This document shows positions 18,215-27,432 of a DNA stretch of 64,000 nt, one piece after another. Position 1 is the first letter of the stretch. Each line of letters starts with the position of its first letter. The stretch is taken from the NCBI RefSeq assembly GCF_022919835.1, contig NZ_CP095074.1, positions 1,240,001-1,304,000 on the forward strand, written 5' to 3'. The DNA comes from Halobacillus shinanisalinarum. GTDB lineage: Bacteria > Bacillota > Bacilli > Bacillales > Halobacillaceae. The position numbers and the translations under genes were made by a program. Under the pieces are notes generated by a model that worked only from the letters and a program-made list of their open reading frames with translations, searched no databases and was not told the origin of the DNA.

Positions 18215-18244
18215 AAGGTTCTGATGAGACCATCAGAACCTTTT
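18215..18244 (-). terminator. terminator after licH
   Basis: AAGGTTCTGATG and CATCAGAACCTT form a 12-bp stem followed on the minus strand by TTTTTG, between licH and licR. It implies that licR has its own promoter or depends on read-through. Confidence 0.85.
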
Positions 18245-18271
18245 CCTGCACCAAGCAAACTTTCATGGTTA

Positions 18272-19606
18272 TTAATCCTTGTTCAGGCTGAGCTCAGTTG
18301 AATAAAATTGAGGTAAGTAATCTTGGTGAGCTTCTAACATTTCATCTAACATTTGTTTTGCAATAGAGTCAGAATGAACGAGTGGATTGATCGTCATCGC
18401 CAACAAAGCCTGATTATAGTTACCTGTCACAGCTGCCTCTGATGCAACGCGTTCAAACGACTTGATTTGTTGGACAAGCCCTCTTACTGCTACAGGTAGG
18501 TCACAAACACTAATAGGCTTCGGTCCGCTTCTAGTAATGACACAGTTCACTTCTACCGCAGAATCATAAGGTAAACTTTTGATTGCTCCGTTATTCCTTG
18601 TATTTACAGGCTGTATGTCCCCTTTATCATTATATATCGAACTGATTAAACGACAAGCTGCGTCACTATAATACGCTCCTCCTCGTTCATCTAATTGGGG
18701 AGGCTTGGTTGCTAAGTCCGGGTCTTTATACAGTTCAAATAGTTCACCTTCCAGCTCTTTGACCACTTCGGCTCTGGTGCCTGTTTCGTTCATTTCCTGC
18801 AGTTCGGCCTCCAGCATTTCACTTGTCTGGTAATAGTAGCGGTGATAGGGACAAGGTAAGATCCCGAGTGCCTGAATAAATTCTGGCTGCCATCCCAAAT
18901 CCACAATGTTTTTCATTGTTAAACCAGTACCATTGCTAAGTTTATCTAACACCAAATCCGTTATTCGTTCACCATCTAAATAAACATCCGTTCCAAAAAC
19001 CATATGATTTAAACCAGCGAATTCAATGTAAACACGTTCAGAATCAACTCCGAGCATCTCAGCCACACCCATCTTCATACCAATAGGGACGTTACACAAG
19101 CCGACGGTTTTAGTTAGATTACTATATCGTAAAACGGCCTCCGTCACCATTCCCGCAGGATTTGAGAAGTTAATAAGCCATGCATCAGGACACAACCGTT
19201 CCATCTCACGACAAATATCCAAGATCACTGGAATGGTTCGCAGTCCTTTAAATAAGCCGCCTGGTCCGTTTGTTTCTTGTCCAATAACGTTATATTTTAA
19301 AGGAATACGTTCATCTAAGGCTCTAGCTTCAAGAAGTCCGACACGAATTTGGGTTGTCACAAAATCCGCATTCTCCAAGGCTTCTTTACGATTATAGGAT
19401 AAATGTATTTCTATCGGGACTTCAGCTTTCTCGACCATCCGCTTGGCCAATGCCCCGACGCTTTCCAATTTTTCTTTTCCTGCTGGAATATCTACCAGCC
19501 AAAGTTCCTTGATCGGCAGTTCTTCATATCTATTAATAAACCCTTCGACAAGTTCAGGTGTATAGCTTGATCCTCCCCCGATCGTGACTACTTTAATCTC
19601 TTCCAT
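18272..19606 (-). CDS. licH: GH4 6-phospho-beta-glucosidase
   Basis: A 444-aa family 4 glycosidase, which uses NAD+ and Mn2+. Visible are the dinucleotide-binding VVTIGGGSSYTPELVEG, INFSNPAG, VGLCNVPIG (metal-binding Cys) and AGLNHM (metal-binding His). It hydrolyses 6-phospho-beta-glucosides produced by the PTS encoded upstream. AAGGGGTGAAC precedes the ATG. It is last in the licB-licC-licA-GH1-licH operon, 49 bp after the GH1 gene. Confidence 0.95.
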   Translation of the reverse strand: MEEIKVVTIGGGSSYTPELVEGFINRYEELPIKELWLVDIPAGKEKLESVGALAKRMVEKAEVPIEIHLSYNRKEALENADFVTTQIRVGLLEARALDERIPLKYNVIGQETNGPGGLFKGLRTIPVILDICREMERLCPDAWLINFSNPAGMVTEAVLRYSNLTKTVGLCNVPIGMKMGVAEMLGVDSERVYIEFAGLNHMVFGTDVYLDGERITDLVLDKLSNGTGLTMKNIVDLGWQPEFIQALGILPCPYHRYYYQTSEMLEAELQEMNETGTRAEVVKELEGELFELYKDPDLATKPPQLDERGGAYYSDAACRLISSIYNDKGDIQPVNTRNNGAIKSLPYDSAVEVNCVITRSGPKPISVCDLPVAVRGLVQQIKSFERVASEAAVTGNYNQALLAMTINPLVHSDSIAKQMLDEMLEAHQDYLPQFYSTELSLNKD

Positions 19607-19655
19607 CAGTTCACCCCTTATAACCTATTGCCAGAAAATTATATCCGTTCTATAG

Positions 19656-21044
19656 TTAAAAACCATTCTTGTCAGCAACTTGTTTAATAAAATAGGCGCT
19701 TTTCTTTGGTTTGCGTTCTTTGGTTTCAATATCTACTGAGAAGAATCCATATCGATTTTTGTAAGCATTCATCCATGACCAATTGTCCATAAAGGACCAT
19801 AAATGATAGCCTTTTGCGTTACAACCTTCTTCAATCGCTTGATGAAGCCATTGGAGGTGACCCTTAATAAACTCAATGCGGTAGTCATCCTCAATAATGC
19901 CATCTTGGATAAAACGTCCTTCATCTTGAACGCCCATTCCATTTTCTGAAACAAACGATTCTATGTTCCCATAATTCTCCTTAAGATTCATCATAATATC
20001 GTATATCCCTTTTTCATAGATTTCCCAGCCACGGTATTTGTTCATTTTTCTACCTGGCATTTCATAGTTGTCAAAAAACCAATCTGGCATAAATGGGCTA
20101 TAAGGGTTAGGCAAATGATCTTTTGCTTTGACTCGACGAGGCTGATAATAGTTTACTCCCAGCAAATCAACTGTATTTGCTTCCATTAAGACTGCATCAC
20201 CTTCCTCTGTTTGGGGAAGGTGTCCATGTTCTTCTAAGAGCTTAATTAACTCTTGCGGATACTTCCCTAACACTGCCGGATCTAAAAAGCTTCTGTTAAA
20301 AAATAAGTCAGCAATCTGGGATGCTTTTAGGTCAGCAGGATTTTGGCTTCTCGGATAAGAAGGGGTTAGATTCAATATGACACCGATTTGACTTTCATCA
20401 AATTGATGGAACCTGAATGCCTTGATAGATTTGGCGTTAGCAATCATAGTATTATAGCCGACCTGAATGGCACGCTTCGCATCAACAACGTTGGGATAAT
20501 GAAAATCATAAAGGTATCCGCCTTCGACCGGCACGATTGGCTCGTTAAAGGTGAACCATTTCTTCACTCGATCTCCAAAAAGTTCAAAGCATGTGTTCGC
20601 ATACTCTACAAATAAGTCTACAACCTCTCTGTTCTCCCAACCGCCAATTTCCTGCATTTCAAGCGGCATATCAAAATGGAAAAGATTAACGAACGGCTCA
20701 ATATCGTGAGCCATTAATTCATCAATGACACGGTTATAAAATTGCACTGCTTCTTGATTGATTTCCCCCTTGCCCCCTGGAATTAATCTCGACCAGGATA
20801 TAGAGAAGCGAAACGTATTATGCCCTATTTCTTTCATTCTTTTAATATCTTCTTGATAAGTGTAATAGAAATTAGAAGTTGTTTCCGGTCCTACGCCTTC
20901 AAAGAAGCGGTTAGGCTCTTTAGCATACCAATAATCCCATATATTCTGTCCTTTCCCCCCCTGTGATGCTGCTCCTTCGATTTGCGTGGCTGACGTGGCA
21001 CTCCCCCACCAAAAACCTTCAGGAAATGTGTAATCGACTGACAT
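19656..21044 (-). CDS. GH1 6-phospho-beta-glucosidase
   Basis: A 462-aa family 1 glycosidase. It opens with PEGFWWGSATSATQIEGA; WFTFNEP contains the acid/base Glu and SFVSENGMG the nucleophile Glu; the C-terminal LWSFMDNWSW motif is typical. Position in a cellobiose-type PTS operon indicates a phosphorylated substrate. Having both GH1 and GH4 phospho-glucosidases in one operon suggests use of several beta-glucosides. GGGGAGG lies upstream. Confidence 0.93.
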   Translation of the reverse strand: MSVDYTFPEGFWWGSATSATQIEGAASQGGKGQNIWDYWYAKEPNRFFEGVGPETTSNFYYTYQEDIKRMKEIGHNTFRFSISWSRLIPGGKGEINQEAVQFYNRVIDELMAHDIEPFVNLFHFDMPLEMQEIGGWENREVVDLFVEYANTCFELFGDRVKKWFTFNEPIVPVEGGYLYDFHYPNVVDAKRAIQVGYNTMIANAKSIKAFRFHQFDESQIGVILNLTPSYPRSQNPADLKASQIADLFFNRSFLDPAVLGKYPQELIKLLEEHGHLPQTEEGDAVLMEANTVDLLGVNYYQPRRVKAKDHLPNPYSPFMPDWFFDNYEMPGRKMNKYRGWEIYEKGIYDIMMNLKENYGNIESFVSENGMGVQDEGRFIQDGIIEDDYRIEFIKGHLQWLHQAIEEGCNAKGYHLWSFMDNWSWMNAYKNRYGFFSVDIETKERKPKKSAYFIKQVADKNGF

Positions 21045-21059
21045 AATTGCTTCCTCCCC

Positions 21060-21380
21060 TTACTTATTTCTATAAATTTCGATAATTTCTTGAGCTAAGT
21101 CCCGGACAGTCATCGAGGTCATTAAGTGGTCCTGGGAATGAATCAACAATACATTCACAGGATTCTCTTCCCCGCTTGCTTCTTTTTGTAATAATTCTGT
21201 TTGATATTTATGTGATTTGACTAGTTCTTCTCCAGCTTCTTCGATTAAACGATCTGATTCCTCAAAGTTGCCCTTTTTCGCTTCCTGAATCGCTTCCATT
21301 GCGTTTGATTTGCCGTTGCCAGCATATAATATGATTTGAAAGGCTATTTCCGTAATATTGTTTTCAGTTTTGTTTTCCAT
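21060..21380 (-). CDS. licA: PTS lactose/cellobiose EIIA
   Basis: A ~106-aa all-helical EIIA of the lactose/cellobiose family. IAFQIILYAGNGKSNAMEA and the phosphorylation-site region LLIHSQDHLMT (active His) are present. It relays phosphate from HPr to EIIB. The ATG at 21380 is chosen for its AGGGGTGA; an upstream ATG at 21401 overlaps the spacer. It lies 15 bp before the GH1 gene. Confidence 0.93.
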   Translation of the reverse strand: MENKTENNITEIAFQIILYAGNGKSNAMEAIQEAKKGNFEESDRLIEEAGEELVKSHKYQTELLQKEASGEENPVNVLLIHSQDHLMTSMTVRDLAQEIIEIYRNK

Positions 21381-21407
21381 TTGTTCACCCCTGAGGTTCA
21401 TAATAAA

Positions 21408-22709
21408 TTAGGCACTTTTATCGTTTGATTCTCCATTATCATTTTTTTCAGATTCATAATATTGATTATCCATGATTTTTAAGAACGGCCACCAAATGAG
21501 GAACACGACTCCGATATTAAAGGCCTGAAGAACCCCTCCCTGCCACGAATTGGTAGCAATCGCTCCATTTAAGATGGTTGGTGTTGTCCATGGTACGATT
21601 ACCCCTGTCGGTGGCGGAACTAATCCGGATGCCATTACAAGGTACGTAATGATAGCTACAACTACCGGGGCCACTAACCATGGAATAAGGACAAGAGGAT
21701 TCATAATGATCGGCAGACCAAAGATAATCGGCTCATTCACATTGAAAATACCAGCCGGGGCCCCTAACTTTCCAATATCCTTCATTTGTCTGCTTCGTCC
21801 TATTAAAAAGATTCCAAGTATAACAGCCAAGGTCATTCCCGAGCCACCCATTCCCACAATGAATGACTCAATAAATTGCTTGTTCACAATATGAGGAACG
21901 GCTTCTCCCGCTTTAAATGCCGCCAAATTTTCCGTAGCAAGTGAATACCAAATCGGGTCCATGACGGAGTTGACGATGATCTGTCCGTGCAGACCAAAAA
22001 ACCAAAATATTTGAATGAGTAAGACAGCTACAATGGTAGCCGGTAGTCCACTCCCAAGTGAAGTTAGTGGTGCTTGAACGACTGTATAGATAAAGTTTTG
22101 CACGTCCCCAAATGTTGTATAACTAAAAATAATTCGTATAATTAAAAAGATCGTTAATGTAAAGGTGATAGGAATAAGTGCACTAAAAGAACGTGACACA
22201 GCTTCTGGGACGCCTTGAGGCATTTTAATCGTCCAGTTCTTTTCCGTGAAGAATCGGTATAACTCTGCGGAAGCAAAGGCTGTAAAAATCCCCAAAAACA
22301 TCCCCTTAGCACCTAAGTTTTCGGCAGCGATTACTCCCGTCACATCTCCTACTATCTGGGGAGTTAGAATAAGGAATGCCGCAAGAGCCGTTACCCCTCC
22401 ATAGACCGCCTCCCCCTTGTAATATTCCGTTAATTTGTATCCGATACCTACAATGACAAAAGTAGCCATAATAGAGAGTGTTCCAGCAGAAGCAGCGCCT
22501 AGCGCTGATTGATATTCAGCATACGCTTCCGCTCCAATCAACTTATCAAGGAATGGTAAATTTGCAATAACAACAAAGATCGAACCAAAAATAATTAATG
22601 GCAATGCAATCATAAAGCCGTCTCGCAAAGAGGTTAAATAACGATTATTATTCAACTTATCTGCAATAGGCATTAAAATATTCTCCAATACATCCATGAA
22701 TCTGCTCAC
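21408..22709 (-). CDS. licC: PTS lactose/cellobiose EIIC
   Basis: A 433-aa membrane EIIC with about ten helices. Family motifs include LRDGFMIALPLIIFGSIF near the N-terminus and GIFNVNEPIIFGLPI, the substrate-site NEP motif. It transports beta-glucosides such as cellobiose. The GTG start follows GGGGGAGATGAACA. The protein ends with a charged cytoplasmic tail. Confidence 0.95.
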   Translation of the reverse strand: MSRFMDVLENILMPIADKLNNNRYLTSLRDGFMIALPLIIFGSIFVVIANLPFLDKLIGAEAYAEYQSALGAASAGTLSIMATFVIVGIGYKLTEYYKGEAVYGGVTALAAFLILTPQIVGDVTGVIAAENLGAKGMFLGIFTAFASAELYRFFTEKNWTIKMPQGVPEAVSRSFSALIPITFTLTIFLIIRIIFSYTTFGDVQNFIYTVVQAPLTSLGSGLPATIVAVLLIQIFWFFGLHGQIIVNSVMDPIWYSLATENLAAFKAGEAVPHIVNKQFIESFIVGMGGSGMTLAVILGIFLIGRSRQMKDIGKLGAPAGIFNVNEPIIFGLPIIMNPLVLIPWLVAPVVVAIITYLVMASGLVPPPTGVIVPWTTPTILNGAIATNSWQGGVLQAFNIGVVFLIWWPFLKIMDNQYYESEKNDNGESNDKSA

Positions 22710-22731
22710 TGTTCATCTCCCCCTTATAAAG

Positions 22732-23040
22732 TTATCTCTCCATTAATTCAAGAGCTTTCTCCAAGACGGCTTTTCCGTCCACCCTCCCGTAAGACATTGG
22801 ATCAATGACATCGACTGGTATACCAACTTCCTGCGCGGTTTTCTCGAATTTCTTTTTCATAAACTTCATTTGCGGACCAATCAATAACACATCCGCTTCC
22901 TCCATATCTTTTGGAGCTTTATCCTGGGCCACTGCCCATATCTCACAATCCACTCCTTTTTCGTTAGCGGCTTCTTTCATTTTAGTAACTAAAAGACTAG
23001 TAGACATTCCAGCAGAACAAGCTAATAATATTCGATTCAT
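22732..23040 (-). CDS. licB: PTS lactose/cellobiose EIIB
   Basis: A 102-aa EIIB with the phosphorylated Cys in ILLACSAGMSTSLLV. It passes phosphate from EIIA to the sugar. First gene of the lic operon, with AAGGGGG upstream of its ATG and a cre-like site about 50 bp before it. Confidence 0.95.
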   Translation of the reverse strand: MNRILLACSAGMSTSLLVTKMKEAANEKGVDCEIWAVAQDKAPKDMEEADVLLIGPQMKFMKKKFEKTAQEVGIPVDVIDPMSYGRVDGKAVLEKALELMER

Positions 23041-23090
23041 AATAAGTTTCCCCCTTAATAGATATTTTTTGAACTAATTTCAGTCTATTT

Positions 23091-23104
23091 TATAAGCGCT
23101 TACA
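23091..23104. promoter_or_regulatory. cre site (CcpA) upstream of lic operon
   Basis: TGTAAGCGCTTATA on the minus strand matches the cre consensus TGNNANCGNTNNCA at all but one fixed position. Glucose repression by CcpA is likely. The remainder of the 23041-23396 gap contains only a CTTTATTT/AAATAAAG inverted repeat and a terminator. Confidence 0.6.
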
Positions 23105-23344
23105 TTTACACCTATATTTTTTCCGTTAAGAAGCGGAAATTGTTGACCATGTAGTAGTCATGCGGGGCTCCGAATCATTTTCTATAACTCCATCTTAATA
23201 ACGAACCTTATCAGTAACGTATCCCCATTAAAATGGCCTCCGTAAGCAATCAAAGTTCTTTATTTAAAGGCCAAATAAAGTCTATAGAAAATCAATTACT
23301 TCAGTTTTTTAAGAAGGAATATGCAGGTTGACTGTAAACAACCT

Positions 23345-23379
23345 AAAAAGCCACGGATGGTCACCATCCGTGGCTTTTC
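23345..23379 (-). terminator. terminator after PIG-L gene
   Basis: AAAAGCCACGGATGG and CCATCCGTGGCTTTT form a perfect 15-bp stem just beyond the deacetylase stop. Confidence 0.9.
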
Positions 23380-23396
23380 GTACTAGTTTAATTTAA

Positions 23397-25910
23397 TTAT
23401 TCATTATGAAGCGGGTAACTCACAAGGTTAGTGAAAATACGATATCCACCTGGTACTTGATTTTGAATTTGGCGGTACCAGACGAGATTCGTGTATAAGT
23501 AACTTCCTTCTCCATAGTCCGCCATCAATATACCACCATTAAACGGTTCTCCGTTTGGATCAGCCATACTGACAAATGTTTCAAACTTTTCGTCCCATTC
23601 CATTGGATAGTACAATCCACGTTCCTGGATCCAATTGGACCAATCATCTTCCTTAATAGTGTTTGGAAAATTAAAAAGTGGGTGATCCGGTTTTTGTACA
23701 TCGACTGCGGCGGTTTCGTCGGTTACCCGCCACTCGATGGAGGGCTGACCGATAACAAGTTTATATGGTGCGGTTTGCTCTGGGTTCCAGTTGTCCCATG
23801 GTTTGTTATATTGAACAACCAGATGACCTCCGTCTTCGGCGTATTGAAGAAGTCTTTCATTATTGTTTCTTAAATCTTCGCGGGAAAGGTAGGCCCTGAC
23901 GCCTGTTACGATTGTATCGTATTTGGATAAGTCACCTGTTTGTAAATCTTCGGATCCTAGTTTTGTCACATTCATACCAATTCCTTGTAATCGTTCTGCT
24001 ACTTTATCAAAGCCGCTGTCGATATAGCCGACTTTTAAGTTATCCGGCAGGTTCAGATCAAAGGCTACTCCTTTTACCTTAGCTTGTTGTAGGTAATAAG
24101 AAGTCGAGATATGGTCATACTGAATTTTTTGAACGTAAGTGCTTAACGATTTTCCGTTAGTCTTTACTATTGGTTCTAAAGAAAACTCACCTTTGTTTAC
24201 TTCAGTTCCCGGGGATACTGTGAAGGAAACCGTTTTTATTTCGTTTTCTTCACTAAAATTAACAGACTTTGACTCAGGTTTTACAGTCCATCCTTCAGGA
24301 ACATTTAGTTCAACAGATGCATTAAGAGAACCCGAAGTATTATTTTGGACTTCTGCTTTGACGTTGACTTTTTCCGGAATGTCTAGTGTATTCACCACTA
24401 GCTTCGTTGGGTCCGTCTGCACTGATACGTCCGGTAAAACAGCCACTGTCCTTTCAGTTTGATAACGCTGTTCAACTTTTGTAGGTCCTACCGAATAGGA
24501 GAGTTTCGAATTCATCTTCGGTTCATCATAAGGCTCGAAGTATTCCGCATTTTCAGGGACCTGGACAAGATATTCAATTGTTTTCTTTTCACCTGCTTTC
24601 AGACGAAATGGCTTAGGAGTATGATTAACGGTCCATCCTTTAGGAAGACTTAGTGCTCCCTGAACATCTTTCAAGGGGTGTTTACCATTATTTTCGACAA
24701 CGATTGTCACTGTTGTTTGACCATCCTGAACGAGAGTAACGTCTTCAACAACTGTTTCTACTGCTAAACTGGAAGCAACTTTACTGACCTCAAGTAGCTG
24801 TTTCTCTTTAACGTCAAGACGGAACAAGATGTCCTCTTTTATGTTTGTTTCTAAATTAGCTTCTTGGATTTCTGATTGTAGCTTTCTAGCTTCTTTAAGG
24901 GCGATGTGAGCCTTTTTCAGAGCCTGGGAACGATTTGGATATTGATCGATTACCTTATCAAGCGTTTTTTGAAAATGCTTGAGTTTTGAACCAATAGCTG
25001 GATTGTTATCCGTTAAACGAGCTGCTATTTCAGTAAAGTCGTAAGCCAGACCATCAAACATGTTTTCTTCTTTTGGGATCTCCGTAACCGATTTTGCAAG
25101 TCTCAAGTTGATGGTTTCTGGTTCTGCCGGAATGTCGTCACCCATTCCTTGACTTTTGTGGAGAAAGCGTGACTTTTCACCTAATTGCGGATAGGTCATG
25201 CCATAAATCGGATCATACGTACCGATTTCCAATAAAGTCGTCGCATGGTCTGACTCAGCAGGAAGGTATAACTTCTTTACTTGCCAGGTAGACAAACCTT
25301 CTTCAAGTTGTTTTGGAAAGACGTTTGGGTCGGCTGCATCTTCAAATGCTCTTACTGTAAGTTGATTGATGGCCCGATGGTGTCCGTGCTGTGTATCGAT
25401 ATCCAGGAAAGAAGGGAAAAGGATATCAGGCTTATATGTTCGGATTTTACGGATAAATCGTTCATAAGTAAGTTCTTCTCCCCATTTTTCCAATGTCTCT
25501 TCAGGGCTTTTTGAGAAACCAAAGTCATAAATCGGATCGTTCGTCGTTTCACTTAAATGAAACACCTCTACACCTGTAACCTCGGATGCTTCAATGAGTT
25601 CATTTGAACGGATAATCCCCAGTGCATTACCAAGTTCCTTCCCGATTTCATTTTGTCCGCCCTCACCACGATTGGCTATGAGGCTTGCCGTTCTTATCCC
25701 AAGTCCCCTCGACAAGTAGGCAAGAAGGTGACTACGTTCGTCGTCAGGGTGAGCTCCAGTATTTAAGAAACTTAATGTGGTGTCTAGCGGCTTAAGTGTG
25801 TTCCATAAGTCAACATCAGGTTTTGTTTTTTCTTCCCCATGTGATGTTTTAGGCGTCACCATTGGAACGATTAAAATCAAAATCAGGAATAATGATAAAA
25901 GCTTTCCCAT
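23397..25910 (-). CDS. secreted PIG-L (LmbE) family deacetylase with NEW3-like domains
   Basis: A ~837-aa protein with a signal peptide (MGKLLSLFLILILIVPMV). Residues ~40-300 are a PIG-L/LmbE zinc deacetylase: NTGAHPDDERSH and DTQHGHHRAIN supply the metal ligands. A helical linker follows, then two beta domains resembling NEW3 (GALSLPKGWTV, ELNVPEGWTVKPES), then a C-terminal class I amidotransferase-like domain (VTGVRAYLSREDL, GGHLVVQYNKPW). It probably deacetylates an N-acetylated sugar or glycan outside the cell. GAAAGGGGAAA precedes the chosen ATG. It is last in the ROK/ABC/lyase operon, 95 bp after the lyase. Confidence 0.85.
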   Translation of the reverse strand: MGKLLSLFLILILIVPMVTPKTSHGEEKTKPDVDLWNTLKPLDTTLSFLNTGAHPDDERSHLLAYLSRGLGIRTASLIANRGEGGQNEIGKELGNALGIIRSNELIEASEVTGVEVFHLSETTNDPIYDFGFSKSPEETLEKWGEELTYERFIRKIRTYKPDILFPSFLDIDTQHGHHRAINQLTVRAFEDAADPNVFPKQLEEGLSTWQVKKLYLPAESDHATTLLEIGTYDPIYGMTYPQLGEKSRFLHKSQGMGDDIPAEPETINLRLAKSVTEIPKEENMFDGLAYDFTEIAARLTDNNPAIGSKLKHFQKTLDKVIDQYPNRSQALKKAHIALKEARKLQSEIQEANLETNIKEDILFRLDVKEKQLLEVSKVASSLAVETVVEDVTLVQDGQTTVTIVVENNGKHPLKDVQGALSLPKGWTVNHTPKPFRLKAGEKKTIEYLVQVPENAEYFEPYDEPKMNSKLSYSVGPTKVEQRYQTERTVAVLPDVSVQTDPTKLVVNTLDIPEKVNVKAEVQNNTSGSLNASVELNVPEGWTVKPESKSVNFSEENEIKTVSFTVSPGTEVNKGEFSLEPIVKTNGKSLSTYVQKIQYDHISTSYYLQQAKVKGVAFDLNLPDNLKVGYIDSGFDKVAERLQGIGMNVTKLGSEDLQTGDLSKYDTIVTGVRAYLSREDLRNNNERLLQYAEDGGHLVVQYNKPWDNWNPEQTAPYKLVIGQPSIEWRVTDETAAVDVQKPDHPLFNFPNTIKEDDWSNWIQERGLYYPMEWDEKFETFVSMADPNGEPFNGGILMADYGEGSYLYTNLVWYRQIQNQVPGGYRIFTNLVSYPLHNE

Positions 25911-26005
25911 TGAATTTCCCCTTTCAAAGTTTGGTAAAGAGATGGAACGAATTAGAAGAGATGAACCACCTACCATAAGATATAATACTTGGCACAAACA
26001 CCGAA

Positions 26006-27403
26006 TCATTTCCTTGCTCTAATCATAGCTTTTACCACATTTGGATTTGGTCCCCCTGTAATCTTTCGTCTTTCCACAAAACAAACGGGATCAATAATAC
26101 ATTGCCAATCCTTTTCGGTTATCGCAACGCCTTCTATCCAATCATTTATTTCGCTCAAAGAAATTTCGTATAGTTCCTTTTCCATTTGAATAGCTTTTTT
26201 CGCGATTACACTTGCTTTGTGGTGAGCTTTTCTAAATGAAACACCATAATCGCGTGCGAGTACGTCGGCAAGCTCAGTGATCGTAATCATATTTTCCCTT
26301 GCTTGTTGATGGGCCTTCTCCTTATTAAAATCCATCGTCAGTACTACAGCACGCATTAAACGTAATACACGAATCGCTTTCTTATATCCTCCATAGATGT
26401 GCGGCTGTAAATCATCTTCGGTATCATTGATATCTCCATATGGTGTATTGTGAATCATGTGAACGACTGCCATTCCTTCCGCCGCTGCACTGCTTGCTAT
26501 GGCGCGTGAATGTTCAATTGAAACGGGATTTCTTTTTTGCGGCATGATACTGCTGACTTGCACATAGGCATCAGACACTTTTAACAAACCGACTTCTTTT
26601 GATGCCATTCGCAAAAATTCTTGCGTCCATCTCCCTATATTGGTCATCAAGCTCACTAAGCCTTGAGCAGCCTCAATCAAATAATCACCTGTGGCAATCG
26701 CATCATATGAGTTTTCGATTAGTCCATTAAACCCGAGCAGCTCTGCCATTCGTTCACGATTTATGGAAAAGCCGGTGGTTGTAATAGCCACCGCTCCCAT
26801 GGGTGATTGGTTCACTGTTCGATAGGCTTGTTTCAGCCTCGTCACATCTCTTTGCAAATTATCATAAATGGCTACTAAGTAATGACCAAACGTTGTAGGT
26901 TGGGCAGGCTGTGTATGGGTATGGGCGGCCATAACCGTCTCCACATGCTGTTCAGCCTGATCTAGAATAGCCTCGCTAAGTTGCTCTGCATCGCTTATCG
27001 CCCTTTTGATGTAATCCCTGATGACAATTCGATACATCGCCTCGCCCATATCATTTCTGCTTTTAGCTATGTGCATCTTTCCTGCAAGATCGTCACCAAT
27101 TCGTTCACCAATTTTGGACTCCACTAGAAAAAATAAATCTTCGCACGCCGCTGAGTATTCTAGTTGACTTTGATCAAGCCCTTTTACTACCTCCATGCCT
27201 TTTAAAATTTGTTCATTTTCCGCTTGGGTAAGCATCCCTTGTTCCGTAAGCATGATCGTATGCGCTTTATGAATCATGAACATCGCATCAATTAGATGTT
27301 CTTTTTGATCGTAAAATACGGGCTTTAGTAACGATTCCACGTATGTTTTACCTGGAAATGCAATACCGTCACTTAATTCAAATTGCTGCTTTGCATTACT
27401 CAT
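26006..27403 (-). CDS. argininosuccinate lyase-like enzyme of unknown substrate
   Basis: A ~465-aa aspartase/fumarase superfamily protein nearest to argininosuccinate lyase. Visible are AGKMHIAKSRNDMGEAM, HTHTQPAQPTTFGHY (catalytic His region) and the signature SSIMPQKRNPVSIEHSR with the catalytic Ser loop. Compared with true ArgH, HTGRSRNDQ has become HIAKSRNDM and the usual SDRD is ATGD, so the substrate is probably not argininosuccinate. EDDS lyase is a known relative with a different N-substituted aspartate. No argG is adjacent. GGGGTG precedes the chosen ATG. It lies 29 bp after the permease. Confidence 0.8.
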   Translation of the reverse strand: MSNAKQQFELSDGIAFPGKTYVESLLKPVFYDQKEHLIDAMFMIHKAHTIMLTEQGMLTQAENEQILKGMEVVKGLDQSQLEYSAACEDLFFLVESKIGERIGDDLAGKMHIAKSRNDMGEAMYRIVIRDYIKRAISDAEQLSEAILDQAEQHVETVMAAHTHTQPAQPTTFGHYLVAIYDNLQRDVTRLKQAYRTVNQSPMGAVAITTTGFSINRERMAELLGFNGLIENSYDAIATGDYLIEAAQGLVSLMTNIGRWTQEFLRMASKEVGLLKVSDAYVQVSSIMPQKRNPVSIEHSRAIASSAAAEGMAVVHMIHNTPYGDINDTEDDLQPHIYGGYKKAIRVLRLMRAVVLTMDFNKEKAHQQARENMITITELADVLARDYGVSFRKAHHKASVIAKKAIQMEKELYEISLSEINDWIEGVAITEKDWQCIIDPVCFVERRKITGGPNPNVVKAMIRARK

Positions 27404-27432
27404 CAAAAAGCACCCCAATATATCAATAAAAT

